The translations under genes and the position numbers were made by a program. DNA of 64,000 nucleotides from CAYWIT01 sp964458415. Lineage in GTDB: Bacteria; Pseudomonadota; Alphaproteobacteria; Micavibrionales; UBA2020. The stretch spans positions 1 through 64,000 of the forward strand of contig CAYWIT010000008.1 of assembly GCA_964458415.1 (NCBI GenBank), given 5' to 3'. The notes below the pieces were generated by a model. The model made no database searches. It had not been told where the DNA came from and saw only the letters and a list, made by a program, of their open reading frames with translations. Shown here one piece after another: positions 63,262 through 64,000 of the stretch. Within the stretch, counting starts at the first letter, position 1. The number at the start of each line of letters is the position of its first letter.

Positions 63262-64000
63262 TCAAGCCTTGGCTTCGGCAGGAGCAGCTTCTTCTTCGGC
63301 TTCTTTTTTCTTTTTCTTGTCGGCAGCCTTTTTCTTTTCAGAGTAAATGATAATCGGCTGGGTTCCGGCGGTAATGTTTTCTGCCTTGATGACAACTTCT
63401 TCGGCGCCTTCCAGTCCGGGGAGTTCGAACATGGTTTCCAGCAACAGCGTCTCCAGAATAGAGCGCAGGCCGCGGGCGCCGGTATTGCGTTCAATCGCGC
63501 GTTTGGCGATTTCACGAAGCGCGTCGTCCTGGAAGGTCAGCTTGACGCCTTCAATATCGAACAGTCGGCCATATTGCTTTGTCAGCGCATTTTTGGGCTC
63601 TGTCAGGATTTTGATAAGTGTCTCTTCATCCAGGTCGTCCAGTGTCGCCACGATAGGGAGTCGGCCGACAAATTCGGGAATGAGGCCGAATTTGAGAAGA
63701 TCTTCAGTCTGGACTTCTTTCAGGACTTCGCCGGGGCGGCGTTCATCCGGTCCTTGCACGTTTGCACCGAAGCCGATGGAAGATTTGCGGCCACGGGCAG
63801 AAATGATTTTATCCAGTCCGGCAAAGGCGCCGCCACAGATAAACAGGATATTGGTGGTATCAACCTGCAGGAATTCCTGCTGCGGATGCTTGCGTCCGCC
63901 CTGTGGAGGAACGCTGGCCAGCGTTCCTTCCATGAGTTTCAGCAGAGCCTGCTGCACGCCTTCGCCCGAAACGTCGCGGGTGATGGACGGATTATCCGAT
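63262..64000 (-). CDS. clpX: ATP-dependent Clp protease ATP-binding subunit ClpX, C-terminal part
   Basis: The 5' end lies beyond the window. The visible 245 residues run from SDNPSITRDVSGEG, the AAA+ segment, through the sensor and arginine-finger region EFVGRLPIVATL and the sensor-2 motif NTGARGLRSILE to the end. GGRKHPQQEFLQVDTTNILF is diagnostic for ClpX. The C-terminus has an extra Lys-rich and Ala/Glu-rich tail (KKKAADKKKKKEAEEE). It should unfold substrates for ClpP, whose genes are 33 kb away. Confidence 0.96.
   Translation of the reverse strand, partial: SDNPSITRDVSGEGVQQALLKLMEGTLASVPPQGGRKHPQQEFLQVDTTNILFICGGAFAGLDKIISARGRKSSIGFGANVQGPDERRPGEVLKEVQTEDLLKFGLIPEFVGRLPIVATLDDLDEETLIKILTEPKNALTKQYGRLFDIEGVKLTFQDDALREIAKRAIERNTGARGLRSILETLLLETMFELPGLEGAEEVVIKAENITAGTQPIIIYSEKKKAADKKKKKEAEEEAAPAEAKA

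Overview
The window is about 64 kb of a moderate-G+C alphaproteobacterial chromosome. It is gene dense and mostly housekeeping. Lineage clues are the run nagZ-scpA-scpB-tatABC-serS-surE-pcm-LysM/M23 protein, the fdxA-carD pair near rpoH, an ALDH7-type aldehyde dehydrogenase, a DUF2336 protein, and the many small secreted proteins seen in predatory or free-living Micavibrio/Rhodospirillales-like bacteria (a weak inference). The tRNA-His gene encodes G-1 opposite C73, which many Rhizobiales and Rhodobacterales have lost, so an early-branching alphaproteobacterium is more likely.

Layout. 1-2.8 kb: 3' end of tRNA-Pro, a putative HEXXH metallopeptidase, xthA, erpA. 2.8-14.7 kb: one long plus-strand run (dgt, argS, SPOR protein, nagZ, scpA, scpB, tatA, tatB, tatC, serS, surE, pcm, NlpD-like protein), many genes joined by ATGA/GTGA overlaps. 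14.7-19.3 kb: a secreted protein with calcium-binding repeats, nnr, a small secreted protein, tRNA-His. 19.4-21.4 kb: glnB-glnA behind a sigma-54-type promoter. 21.4-26.6 kb: secreted protein, thioesterase, parE, secreted protein, a Tat-targeted msrB. 26.6-32.7 kb: a proteostasis block (tRNA-Leu, trigger factor, a ClpP paralogue with a long tail, clpP, lon, tRNA-Val). 32.7-43.7 kb: mainly minus strand (ALDH7-type dehydrogenase, kbl-tdh threonine catabolism, CPA2 antiporter, smc, DsbA-like protein). 43.9-48.6 kb: dapF-mtaB-ftsY-amn. 48.6-57.7 kb: a duplicated-domain orphan protein behind an operator-like promoter, DUF2336 protein, pgk, PagL-like barrel, nuclease-like protein, rpoH, carD, fdxA, DHH phosphoesterase. 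57.8-59.7 kb: the CRISPR locus. 59.7-64 kb: puuB-like and puuA-like divergent genes, an ankyrin protein, a small membrane protein and the 3' part of clpX.

The most important find is at 57813-59695. Six identical 36-bp repeats with five spacers of exactly 30 bp lie 86 bp from a 476-codon gene whose product carries two RxxxxH HEPN ribonuclease motifs (RHYLEH at 141-146 and RNTLAH at 350-355). No cas1, cas2, cas9, Cascade or other cas gene is visible. Two HEPN motifs, 36/30 geometry and a C-rich arm/ATTT loop/G-rich arm repeat are the marks of type VI (Cas13) systems, but the protein is far smaller than the classical Cas13 families. I read it as a candidate ultracompact type VI-like RNA-guided RNase. 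This is inference from motifs and context; no search was run.

How genes work together: RpoH, trigger factor, the ClpP pair, ClpX and Lon form a heat-shock/proteolysis set, although clpX is 33 kb from clpP. TatABC can export the MsrB protein. GlnB and GlnA, under a likely NtrC/RpoN promoter, handle nitrogen, and the puu-like pair links polyamines to glutamate metabolism.
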